Assembly: GCF_023856365.1 (NCBI RefSeq)
Contig: NC_064539.1
Location: 15,265,519 to 15,329,518 of the forward strand
Direction of reading: 5' to 3'
From: Brienomyrus brachyistius
Lineage: Eukaryota; Chordata; Actinopteri; Osteoglossiformes; Mormyridae
DNA: 64,000 bases
The notes beneath the pieces were generated by a model. The model was not told where the DNA came from, did no database searches, and was given only the letters and a program-made list of their open reading frames with translations. The position numbers were made by a program, and so were the translations under genes. Shown here in pieces: positions 32,561 through 43,196 of the stretch (position 1 is its first letter; the number at the start of each line of letters is the position of its first letter).

Positions 32561-33654
32561 AGGTTCAGAGGGGTACCAGTCTCCAATATCAAAATTAAGA
32601 AAGGGGAACAAAATGTGTCAGCAATGAGAATGGAAAGGCAGGCTGAAGGAGATCTGAAGTATGGAATTATAAATCATACCAGCGAGAGCCCATAAGGGTG
32701 TATGCATTTACTATGGATTTTCTAATGCAATGTAAAGGCATGCAAATTACTTGTGGTTCATAACCTCAGTAATAATTTAATGCAAAATTTTGCAGAGTTT
32801 GGTTAGCTATATACATTCATTAACGGGGTGAATTGACCTACCTTTCATTACAGATCCCTAAGCTAAAGAAATTCACACGTGTTCTGAAACAAAACAGGTG
32901 CTTCAAAGTGAGGATATGCCAGGCACATTTTCAGAGGATTAAAAGAATCCAGCGATGATGTAATCCTCTCTGGGCACTGGTGCTTTACAATGCCTCTTTT
33001 TGCATTCCTTGGAGAAGCACACCTCACACTGAGCAACGTCCCATTAAGGAATGTATTTTTGTTACACATTAAAAAGACCTTTATATTGACCTTGCATTAC
33101 ACATTCCTAGATCAATACTACTCTTCTCACGCTTTTATCTGATCAGGTTTAAATTGCTACTTGTATATAAGATGGGACTGACTATCCTACTGAGGTCAGA
33201 ATAGCACTCATCTTTGTAGCACTGCAGGTCACTCATAAATTAAACAGCTTTTTCCTGTATATTGGTGGAAGAGTGGACTGAAGAAAGAAAAATAATAAAT
33301 ATTAATGTAATGATGGTCATATTCACAGATAATCCCAGCCATTCCTGTCATTCAGGTTAATGGAGATACACTCAACAAAACAAACTTGTTGCCGAATCAC
33401 TACATGGACTTTATGAGTACCTCCGTTTGCTAATTAGTGATTTTACTCCCGTGCTGTAGCTGGCCGATGAGACATTTCCTCCTGGAAAAATGTAATCATC
33501 CATTACGTCCTCTGCTGGCTCTCACTTCCAGACATCAGTTTAGTCAGAGTCAGACTCACTGACTTTTAAGTAATTGCCTACACTATGACAGCTCTCCTGG
33601 TACTGTGTGTCTTTGGAGAGTCTTTGGATACTGCTGGTTAGCTTCCCGGTGTCA
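32561..33654. other. Unassigned DNA
   Basis: No element or coding signal recognised. Confidence 0.4.
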
Positions 33655-33960
33655 AATGTGCGGTTGCTCAGGGAGTCTCGAATGAGGCACGTTACCTGCA
33701 TTGTGAAGGTCCGTCAGATATGGCACTACGGCTATGAGGTGCATTTCCCTGAGGGCGATCCGACTCAGTGGTGAGGACCAGAGCAAAGGGACGGCCACGT
33801 AACACCTGGCTGTAGCAGATAGATGGCCATTTCCAGAGGGTGGGACTGGACTGTGTGTCGGCCTGGGGGGGTCGCCAACCAAGATCCCAAGGTGTTTCAT
33901 TGTAGGGTTAATGCGGCAATACACTGCATCAGTGTGTGCCCCCCAACCTGACCTGACCTA
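33655..33960 (+). mobile_element. LINE ORF2 C-terminal end
   Basis: One plus frame reads RPRNTWL, a stop, QIDGHFQRVGLDCVSAWG, then decays through stops to 'ccccccaacctgacctgacc'. The R-P-R-x-x-W-x-x-x-I-x-x-x-x-x-x-V-G pattern resembles the C-terminus of several LINE ORF2 proteins after the RT domain. Upstream 33660-33780 is probably more of the same ORF but cannot be read continuously. The clade is not determined. Confidence 0.5.
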
Positions 33961-35534
33961 CAGTATTAACCTTTACTGCTTTATGTGTTACCGCTATACA
34001 TAGAAAGTTTAGATCAAGATTCTTATGAGTAAAACAAACCCAAGCACTGCTTTCTATGATATTTGTCTTCAGATAATTGCCAGTAAAGCAGAGCATCACT
34101 CAGTGGCTTAGCATCACCATACTAGCTTCTCCAGGTTCAACACTCCATTGATTCTATTAATAGCATAGATGTTAATGGTAACATTTAATTGGTGTTGTAA
34201 TCTGCTATGTAATGGGCGAATAACAGTGGACAGAGAAACTTTTTTTTGTTTATACTGGTTATATAATCTAAAACGGTTTAAAGTACAGTATAAATACATG
34301 CAGTGCATACAACACAAATAACTGAAAACCGAATGTATATGTTGAAATATATAATTTTGCATGTAAACCTGTCCTCATATGCCTTCATTGAAGAAAAACA
34401 CATTATTTGATGAATTTTCATTGAGCCCCTAAGGTTCTTTATGTGCTTCTAAATTTTGTCAAGCCCTGCAGTATCTACAAAGTAACAGACTCCCTGTTTG
34501 ACATAATTTGAGTAATAAGCCTTTAGTTTTGCCTTGTCTTTAAGGCAGGTTTTCACCAAAAACAACCTTAGAGGAAACAAAAGTAATTCCCCCCCACTGG
34601 TTGACAACTTTTATCATCTGTAATGCCCCCTGGAAACGCACCCCCCGGGTCGATACCTTTGCTGGTTTGTGACTTAATACCAAGGAAAAATGTGGGTCAG
34701 GAGACTGAACCAGTGTTGTAAAAACACAATACAATACTGATTCTCAGTACTGGAATCATAACAATTAAACCGAAATCTATTTACTGCACATTCATGCCTA
34801 TTTTATTTCATTGCCCATTTTCATAATTATATATACTTAAGTTCAAAATTATTTTAAAAATAATTTTCTGTCTTGTGCTTAATGTCTCAGCACTTCGGAG
34901 GCTACAAGCTGAATATTCGTTTATACTGAAATTTGTTAACTATACAGGAAAAATAAAGTGGTTTATAGCAATAAATGTGGAATAATTTAAAAGTTGCCTA
35001 CAGTAATACAGTAAATGCTTCACAGATTACAAATGATGCAATCCTTGAGTTTGTTTTTGTAGCGGACTTTTCAAAGTTTCAAGCAAAATTCTTTGTATTC
35101 ACAAACGTAGAATGACAATTATTACATTCCTCTATAATTCATTTTAGATTAAATTGCGGTTTTGCGAGAAACTTGGGTTTTGAAATGTTGCTGGCATCAA
35201 ATTCAAATTAAGCATACAGTGTATATATATTCAGCACGTAATGATACAATCAAATTTCTTAGTTTCAACATTTTGATATGCTGTCGTTGTTCTATTTTCA
35301 ATCTATGGATTTACATGATTTGCAGATTATTGCATTCTGTTCCCATTAACATTTTACACAGCATTGTAAAACATTTAACATATTACAATATATGGAATAT
35401 GGGCCTTTTTCTTTCAGATAATCCATACATATTGATGCAGACTGTTGGTATCTCCTTGCATTTTCACTAATCAGATGGTGGTGATGCAACCAGCTTGGTT
35501 TGATCACACTTTCAATCCTGCTAGTGAGCGGCGC
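33961..35534. other. Unassigned AT-rich DNA
   Basis: No gene seen. A 64-codon minus frame at 34540-34734 is unusually even in composition but matches nothing I know. The rest is AT-rich. Confidence 0.4.
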
Positions 35535-35640
35535 CATGTCGGCGTGGGTGCAGTGCGGGTGCAGTGCGGGTGCGGCGCGGGTACGACATAAGTGCGGCGC
35601 GGGTACGACGTGCGTGCAGTGCGGGTGCAGCTTGCGTACT
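35535..35640. repeat. GC-rich degenerate 'gtgcggcgcggg' repeat
   Basis: A roughly 100-base island of short, imperfect tandem words (gtgcagtgcgg, gtgcggcgcggg, tacgac) rich in CpG within AT-rich DNA. The units are 10-15 bases and irregular. No gene is associated with it. Confidence 0.7.
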
Positions 35641-37900
35641 TTATGATAGAAAAACGTCTGTTTGGAGTACGACTCAAGTTCGGCTCTCTTCCCGGTGGCA
35701 GTGGAAAGGTGCCAAAGGTCTAATCTTGGTAAACATTCAGGCTAAACATAGACATGATCATTGTTGTGACAGTTCTTGTTGATTGACCTTTTTCCCTTTT
35801 ACCTTTAACTTTCCCAAACATTGTGTTTTTTCCCCATTAACTGGATCTTTTCATAATATCCCCAAAACAAGACCACTTCAACATGGTCAATTATGCTTCA
35901 AATGAAAGTTCAAGGTGGATTTCAAAAATCCTTGCTTGTTTTCCTTGCTGTCTATTTATAAAATATTTTTCCAGTCCTGTTTCTTCACTGTTTGGCTTTG
36001 ACATCCATAAAGAGTCACAGATGGCAGATTTTATCTAGCATGCCTTTTAGGACCTGTTTGCTATGGGTGACCCTGATAGGTGTTGAAAACTGTAGGAAAC
36101 ATAACTCTTAACTTACCATGACAAGGCACTGTACCACAACGAGGAGTATATCCCTCTGCTTTAACAAAAATACATTTTTGTATGACACACGATATAATTT
36201 ATGTAACTGAACATTTTCAGTACACGATCACTGCAGAATAGTTTTTCTCTACTCTTCCCTCAACACTTCTCACTTATGATCCCAGCTGGGCCCATTTAAA
36301 GTCCTAATGAATAAATCAGTCTAATAAAGCCCAATTGGGCCTCATCAATTGAGGAAATCCATAAACATTGGCCTAATGATGAAATTCTATGGTACCACAA
36401 AGATGCAGCCCATCATGTTATCGCTCCTCCCACCAGCTAACAGTTGACATATTAATAGGTAATATTCTTGTTGCCCACACACATCATAAATATGGGACAA
36501 GGAGTTATTTAAATGCATCATTTATCAATATCAAAAACTAAATTCTTAATTCAGCATAGTTCCAATTATGTCTCTGAACCATTCCGATGCTAACAACTCT
36601 ACACTATCACAGCATGAATACCTGGAAACTTTTAATCTTTATACCTATATATTGTTTTTTAATAAGCCAAAAATACTCTTGGAAAGATGTTTTTGATCTC
36701 AGCTGTCATGTATGAACTATATAATGTTTTAAAAATTTCACAGAACACTTTAAAAGCAGAATGCGGATTTATGCACAGGAAATCATATGCATTGTTTTCA
36801 GCTAACAGCAGCAGCCATGTATGTTAGTCATCTTCCTTCTTCAACATGTTTTCAGTGTTCAGGTGGCGTTCATCCGAAGCATTTATTACTACTGATGCTC
36901 TCTTTACTTTCAAGAGATACAGCTGAGAATAGGCCTTTAGAAGTTAAAGCAAGGAATCTCTGATGCCCCAGCAACATCAGGCGAATAGAAGGTATTGAGC
37001 CAAGAAGCCCACATTCTCAAATTGCGGTAATGCTTCACTCACTGGGCAGGAACACAAGTACAGAGACAAGTCAGGATGAGATGAAACTTCAGCACAAAAC
37101 GGTACCAAGAACGGTCGTTCACTCTGACAGCGACCTGAAGTAAATGGGTGCTTTGCTTGGAGTAGGTTCAGGGAACCAGTCCAACTTCCTTGCAGTAACT
37201 GCCTTCAACTTATCCTTAGAAAAGAAAAGCCTGATTAAGTGCCTACAGCACAAGCACCTCTGTTCCCTGCCTCTCCAGAGCATAACTGACACTAATGTTT
37301 ACACATTTATTCATATATCCACATTGGCACTAAATTGAATTATTTACGAGCATCACCCAGACTGCCAGATGTGTCATACTCAATTTAACATGCTTATATT
37401 GATGGCTTCATCCTGATACATTTGACAAACAGAAATCCAGCATCACTCCCAGCCTCCTTAGAATGTGCTGTATTGTACAAATATCACTTATTATATACCT
37501 ATACACCTTGGTACCTAGGTAATACATAACTCATGGTAGCTAGATTATGAATTAATTATATGATATATTCCTTTTCATTTTATGACTAATTGAGGCCTAA
37601 TATGAAAATCTGTCATCTGATAAGTTGTTTATTGCTTGAAAAGAAAATTGAAGGGAGGGTAAATGAAGGACAAAAATAAGGAAGATATTTCCTTTTAATC
37701 ATTTTGAAAGAATTATTAATTTTCGTTAACTGCACTAATACTTTCAATGCGTCAACATATCTTTCAACTGCAATTTTAAGTGATCTTTTAAAGTATACAG
37801 TACTTCCCAAAATCAGTGGGCTTGCTTTCATGTAAGTTTCTTTAGAAGAGTAGCTTATACAGTAAAAATACTTTTAAGGCTGGAGCCCTGCAGGACTACC
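35641..37900. other. Unassigned AT-rich DNA
   Basis: No gene or known element recognised. The segment 36300-36480 is moderately complex and free of obvious repeats. I note it only as a place to test for conservation. Confidence 0.4.
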
Positions 37901-38275
37901 CTGACCCAGCCGTGATAAGCAGGCTGGCAAATCGCTGGGCTCCCTGCGTAACCCTGACCCAGCCGTGATAAGCAGGCTGGTGCATTGCTGGGCTCCCAGC
38001 GTAACCCTGACCCAGCCGTGATAAGCAGGCTGGCAAATCGCTGGGCTCCCTGCGTAACCCTGACCGAGCCATGACAAGCAGGCTGGTGCATTGCTGGGCT
38101 CCCTGCGTAACCCTGACCCAGCCGTGACAAGCAGGCTGGTGCATTGCTGGGCTTCCTGCGTAACCCTGACCCAGCCGTGATAAGCAGGCTGGCAAATCGC
38201 TGGGCTCCCTGCATAACTCTGACCCAGCCTTGATAAGAAGGCTGGTGCATTGCTGGGCTCCCTCCATAACCTCTG
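37901..38275. repeat. 53-bp minisatellite, seven copies
   Basis: The anchor 'ctgacccagccgtgataagc' starts at 37901 and recurs every 53 bases (37954, 38007, 38060 and so on to about 38219). Units alternate between 'ggcaaatcgctggg' and 'ggtgcattgctggg' versions. Because 53 is not a multiple of three, minus-strand frames rotate through the unit and look like 120-145 codon proteins; these are artefacts. Confidence 0.95.
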
Positions 38276-38689
38276 CCTAAATTCTCTGCCATCTGTAGTC
38301 CTCCTAAAGAAGGACCAGCATCTTCTTCAGATTGTTACCCTTACACATGTATACAGAAACAACTGTGGGAGACCTGTTATATTATATTACATAGACTGGC
38401 ATGTTGGCTAGCCGGAGACTTCCACAGCTGAGGGATTGAATCCTCCTGCTTGGTGTGCGAAGTTCACATGTCATCTTTATGCATACACAGCATTCCTCTG
38501 GACATTCACTTTTCCTCACATAAACCCAAGGTAATCAAAATGCATATGCCCCGTGTTTCTTGCAATATGCTTAACGTTCACCACGACGAAGTGGTATGGA
38601 AGGCAGATACATTACGTATTCCTTATACCGTTCTGGGGCAGAATAATTTCTGTACATTTAGTCCTCAGTGACAGGAAAATCTGGAGCAG
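38276..38689. other. Unassigned DNA
   Basis: A possible, very decayed SINE head lies at 38393-38480 ('gggattgaatcctcctgctt' resembles a B box). Otherwise nothing is recognised. Confidence 0.35.
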
Positions 38690-38821
38690 CCTAAACTGTT
38701 TTTCTTGCTTGCATGCATGTGCCCTGTGACTGACTGCCGTCCCATCTAGGATGTACCCCAGCCCTATGCTCTAGGCTGCCTGGAATCGGCTCAAGGCCCA
38801 CTGTGAACCCGACCAGGATAT
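38690..38821 (+). repeat. SINE 3' half cut by the LTR
   Basis: The plus strand reads 'gccgtcccatctaggatgta', 'ccccagccctatgctctagg' and 'ctgtgaacccgaccaggata', the 3' region of a fish tRNA-type SINE related to family A. It stops at 38821, exactly where the LTR-like 'tgtaacaaaa' begins, before the usual 'agcggtt...ggatgg' tail. Confidence 0.6.
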
Positions 38822-39204
38822 TGTAACAAAACACCTTGGGAAATCGGGATCCACCCGATCCCACAGAGCAAATGAGAAACCAGTATGATAGGCAGAAGTC
38901 TTAGTCAGAAGAACAAGCGGGAGGCCAAAAGCCAGAAGGTCTGTCCTGGGGGTGTAGGGCAAGGCAGACAAGCACGTAGCCATGGGTGTAGCGAGACAAA
39001 CTCAGTGCGAGATGGGGGATCGGAACATGCGTTCACCAGGCTGGGGACATCGGTCAACAATTCCTCTCAATAAGGGAAATAAGTCAGGCAGTAAAGTAAT
39101 CCTGAAGTCCCAATGAGAAGCAATTGTGAGGGAACGGAATCCAGCCTTGCAGTACCCTGTGTATCACTCACAGATGACTCCAGGTGCCCAAGAGTATCGT
39201 GACA
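38822..39204 (-). mobile_element. Candidate LTR of the Ty3/gypsy element
   Basis: On the minus strand this 383-bp stretch begins TGTCACGATAC and ends TTTTGTTACA, so it has TG...CA ends and a TGT...ACA inverted terminus. It lies downstream, in transcription sense, of the gypsy protease-RT-RNase H remnant and would be its 3' LTR. I see no clear AATAAA signal or strong polypurine tract before it, so the boundaries are provisional. Confidence 0.5.
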
Positions 39205-39386
39205 GGCATTGTCTCCGTAGTTGGGGTGCCAGGCAATCAGGATGCTATTGATGAAACCCGTCAGCAGCTGGAATGGCATTGGGCACAGATAAATGAAACA
39301 AGGAATTCTAAGGATATACTGCCCAAGAGAGGTACTGACACCAGTCTGACTGTGTGAACAAAAAGAGCAGAGAAACCATCCATTGT
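39205..39386 (-). mobile_element. Degraded 3' internal part of the gypsy element
   Basis: This lies between the candidate LTR and the RNase H fragment. In an intact element the integrase (about 1 kb or more) would be here, but only 182 bases remain and no zinc-finger or DDE core motifs are visible. A deletion is inferred. Confidence 0.4.
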
Positions 39387-39644
39387 TCAGATTAAGATGC
39401 TTACATTGGGGTGGGACCCAGATGAAAAGCTTAAGGTAATTTCCATGCTATAACAAAACGCACAGCAGAACCTTGCAGTGAATTTCAGTCCCCAGGCACT
39501 CACTATGTATTCCAATTTGGGTGGGGTGCCATTGAGTTGGGACAGGAATGCTCCAACGCCAATACCAGATGTGTATAGTTCCATTCTTATGAAGAATGGG
39601 AGCATGGGTAAATGCTTGCATAATCGAGCTTCATTATTCCACAA
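39387..39644 (-). pseudogene. Ty3/gypsy RNase H domain fragment
   Basis: The 85-codon minus-strand frame has TSGIGVGAFLSQLNGTPPKL, which matches the start of gypsy RNase H (usually D-A-S-x-x-G-V-G-A-V-L-S-Q). The enzyme degrades the RNA strand of the RNA/DNA hybrid during reverse transcription. The first catalytic Asp position is substituted by Thr here and the later part is garbled. It follows the RT remnant in the correct order. Confidence 0.75.
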
Positions 39645-39699
39645 AATATATTTATGCGGGGTGTGGGTTAATGCAGTGAGTGGGGCGGCAATGGAGCTA

Positions 39700-40400
39700 A
39701 AGTTCCAGATGAACCTGCAGTAAAAATTGATGAACTCTAGGAATCACTCCCTCTCTCTTTTTTCATCTGCAGTTCTGGCAAGTCATTTTTCAATTTTTAG
39801 CTTGATCCATTTCAACCTCCCATGGGGAAAGGATGTGCCTGAGGAGGGTGAGGTGTTAGGTGTGGAAGTCACACTTCTCCACCTTACAAACAACAAATGG
39901 TCACATAGCTACTGAAACACCTGATGCACATGAGCCACATGACCAATGACTGACGGGGAGTATATCCACCAATAATCGATGCAGACGATCTGGCACCTGT
40001 CAATGATGTCATGGAAGATGGTGGATAAGGGACTGGAACGCAAAGGTGGTGTTAGCGAGCCAGAATGGCATTATGAGAATTTTGAGTGAGTGTGGTCTGG
40101 TAATAAATGTGATCCACTCATCCTCCTCTTCAATATGAATCTGCGTTTATGCACTCTGTAGGTCTAGCTTCATAAAACACTGCATAGACTTAGCTTTTTC
40201 TAAGGTGGCTGGAATCAAAGGGAGAGGAGGTCACCTCATTCAGGGTGCACAAATCGATACAAGGTCACAACCCTGTCTCTCTTCTCAACGAAGATTAACT
40301 TGAACGCTACAGGAGAGGTGGATGGTCGGATGAACCCAGACTGTAAAGCTTCCTCGTTGTATTGTTCCATCGCACATGATTCAGGTGGAGAAAGAAGGTA
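39700..40400 (-). pseudogene. Ty3/gypsy reverse transcriptase, broken
   Basis: Minus-strand pieces follow the RT in order. [20 protein letters not shown] (about 40375-40316) is the start of the domain. LEKAKSMQCFMKLDLQSA and IEEEDEWITFITRP are the fingers/palm with the first catalytic Asp (KLDL). IMPFWLANTTFAFQS is the conserved PFGL-N-P region, and VEKCDFHT the stretch near the domain end. Where YIDD is expected (about 40010-39980) only a LLVDILPVS-like relic is readable. Stops and frameshifts are frequent. The enzyme would copy element RNA to DNA; this copy cannot. Confidence 0.8.
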
Positions 40401-40699
40401 TGATCAGCTTTTAGGAACTTGGCAGCAAGTCAACAGAACAGTGCAGGGGTGATGGGGTGCTAATTTATTCAAACTAGCTTTACTGAACACATCCTGATAA
40501 TCAGTGTATTTGGGTGGAAGGTGGGTCACTTAGGAGGTTTCTGGACTCTCTACCAAGATGGAGAACATCGGGTACCTGCATGCACATGCCGTGACAGGAG
40601 GGGTTCCACTTTGTGATTTCACCCCTCCCTCAATGAGATCTGGGGGGGGCATGCTGACAGAGCCAAAGATGTCCAAGAACTAGTCCGTGGGATTTTGTG

Positions 40700-41095
40700 A
40701 CAAAGAGTGTGCAGTCAAGTCAGTTTCATGCTCAGGGTAATGAAGTCGACTCCCATGGGGGCCTTGACCAAGACACCGATATAAAGGGGCGGGTCCAAAG
40801 ATGGGAGGGGCAGATTCCGGTGGAAGGAGTAAGCAGCATCAATGAAGCTGCTTGCAGCACCAACGTCAATCAAGGCTGTGCAAGTATGAAGACCAAAATC
40901 ATGACAGATCAGGAAGGGCACAGTAAGCAGCTTGTAGGTGATTTCTAGGATAATCGATGACCTGACCTGGTTGTGCAGATACTCGCCCTCAGCCAGGGAG
41001 GATGAGATGGGCATTGGGCAATGTGGCCAGGCCTCGGTATAGACGGAGCTGCTGCTGCATCCCTTTCTGTCTCTCAGCCAGACTGAGGGGTGCTT
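40700..41095 (-). pseudogene. Ty3/gypsy gag end and aspartic protease
   Basis: From 41095 the minus strand reads LSLAERQKGMQQQLRLYRGL, which looks like the gag tail and a zinc knuckle whose Cys residues are lost. It is followed by the protease in frame 41014-40715. The active-site motif reads ALIDVGAASSFID, where retropepsins have D-S/T-G: Val replaces the usual Ser/Thr (40859-40867), so activity would be lost even without the other damage. PLDPPL and a VLVKAPMGVDFIT segment match the rest of the domain. The protease would cut Gag-Pol into mature parts. Confidence 0.8.
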
Positions 41096-41114
41096 GCGAG
41101 AACGATTGTTAGTA

Positions 41115-41215
41115 TTTATCCATTACCCAGCTGGGAGAGCCTGAAGCCGATCTCCAGTAGCATCGGCCTACATCCTGTACAATATTCCAGTGAATGGCAG
41201 GGCACGCATACAAAA
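41115..41215 (-). repeat. SINE family A fragment
   Basis: The plus strand has 'tatccattacccagctggga', 'cctacatcctgtacaatatt' and 'atggcagggcacgcatac', a diverged reverse copy of the 3' half of family A. It lies next to the 5' limit of the recognisable gypsy remnant. Confidence 0.5.
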
Positions 41216-41509
41216 CCGCTGCTACTGCACGGTCTCGATCCGCAAGCTTATCACGATTCTTTTTCATTTGACTGTTTTACAATTTGCTGAACAGCACAAT
41301 GTGCAGAGCCCTGCTTAAGACATAAAGATAAAATACTACATTTACTGTGGCCGTGTTTTTTTTTTTTCATTTGTTCCCTTGTTTTAATTAAATCCAGGGC
41401 ATTTTTTTACTAATTTGTTCCCTCGTTTTAGTTAAATTATGGCCACGTTTTAGTATTTCATTCCCATGATGTATTAAAATCTGACCACTATATAATTAGT
41501 ATCAGTATG
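41216..41509. other. AT-rich DNA with a 47-bp imperfect duplication
   Basis: Two related words, 'tttgttcccttgttttaatt' and 'tttgttccctcgttttagtt', lie 47-50 bases apart (41371-41450). The rest is unassigned. Confidence 0.45.
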
Positions 41510-41825
41510 CCATGAGAGGGGCTAGTATAGTTAGTGCCACTATAAAAAAAAAAATAGGCCTAAATTTAAAGGAAAAAAATCTTACTGATATCAATTTCTT
41601 TTCAGGGACCAGCTCCTCCATGTCATCCATGCCACTATGTGCCAAATAGGGAATGTGCTGCATGTCGCACATTGGAACAAGGCTGCAAAAAGACGTGTCC
41701 CCCTCACATTTCATAATTATTCGTTTGGACCCCCCCCCCCCCCCACTTTTAACATGAAATATTAGCTTTGTGCCAGTGTGTCCCCCCCACATTCAAAATG
41801 CTTCTGACTCCTCTGATTATACCCC
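41510..41825. repeat. Repeat with a poly-C tract
   Basis: It includes about 15 C at 41730-41744, then 'cactttt' and a second 'gtcccccccacattcaaaat' block ending 'gattatacccctgatt'. The texture is shared with 59420-59575. Possibly a dispersed non-coding family; the class is unknown. Confidence 0.4.
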
Positions 41826-43012
41826 TGATTAAAACCAAAATCGATAAACAAATTTAAACGTTTTTAATATTTCATATTTAAACAAATTGTACGCTATTAA
41901 TAGGCATCGTCGTGAAACCAAAGCACCTTTAAAATACAAAAAGCAGTTACAATGAATTATTCGTTAGCAGCATTGGGAAAACCGACTTCAAACTCATTAT
42001 AGACATACTTATTACACTCATGGTCAACGTATTCAAATGAAAATATTCTAATTATATTTATATTAGTTATATAACTACATTTGTATGCATGTACATGCGT
42101 CTGTGTTATTCCTCCCAAAACCGTAAAGTCGTTGCCTGTCCATAACTTGGCTTACATCTCTGTTAGCAAAATCTACTGACCTTAAATACTGTAGGTACTG
42201 ATGAGAAAATAAAATTTGACTCACAGGGGGGTAATGTGGGACTGCTTATACATTCCTCACACAGGATTACCTTTTGGTAATCAGTTCTAACAAATTCTAA
42301 TGGACAACAACAATATGGCTACAGAAAAGTAATGTGACTGTTATTACTGTTTCTACTTCTGTCCATAGAAAAGGGAAAATTGTCAGCTTAGGGTATTTTT
42401 TTTTCTTTATTTTGGTTTTGACTGAGTTACTGAGTTAATAATGTTGACAATTTGTTATGTAACTCTTTATAATGTCACATATCATATAAAGGTACCAACT
42501 GTAGTGAAAACCATAGGTGTCAACACCAATTTCCTGGCATGGACATCCTATTTTTAAATGTCCCTTTTCACAATAGAATAGGTAGCCAAGGTTTTATTTG
42601 GAATGATTTGTGATTCACATTCAAATCTGCCAAAAAATTCCTCTAAAACAAGGAAAAGCCACTGAATTACCTGAGATTGGTGACAACCAGTAAATCGTTT
42701 CCATTGTTTCTCATCAAATGGATGAACCAAATCCACACTTTGAGAAGCAATTAAAGAAAATCTATTGAAACAGGGACAATGTCAGTGCTATAAATGTCTC
42801 TTTTGTGAAATGGCTATTTGAAGAGGGGCAACACATTTTAAAAGCATCCATTGTCTGGCGATCCTTAGTGTACTTGGCACAGAACGTAGTCTAGAACTTA
42901 AACAAGACCATTTTCTGACCTTGTGTGTCTAATAAAATACTATGTATAAGCTGTTAGAAGTATTCAAGCAACAGTTTTTTTGTATTTGCCAAGTGCAAAG
43001 CTACATAGCACT
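41826..43012. other. Unassigned AT-rich DNA
   Basis: No gene or known element recognised. Confidence 0.4.
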
Positions 43013-43196
43013 TACATTACATTTAATTAATTAGTAAGCACCTTTTTCCAAAGCAACTGAGGAAACAGGATGAGCCAATCACCAGTTCCAGGAGCGACTG
43101 AGGTTATAGACCTTGTTCAATAGCCTACAGTGAACCAGCTCTGACTACTGGATTTGAATCAGCGAAGTTTTAACTTGCTTAGCCACAAATCACCCA
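43013..43196 (-). repeat. SINE family B, nearly full length but diverged
   Basis: The plus strand runs from 'tagtaagcacctttttccaa' and 'agcaactgagg' (tail) through 'tatagaccttgttcaatagc' to 'tggatttgaatcagcgaag' (B-box side of the tRNA-like head), ending 'cttagccacaaatcaccc'. The order matches 24718-24898. Confidence 0.65.

Noticed and set aside
37855..38292. 145- and 123-codon minus-strand proteins
   Set aside because: They are translations of the 53-bp minisatellite in rotating frames.
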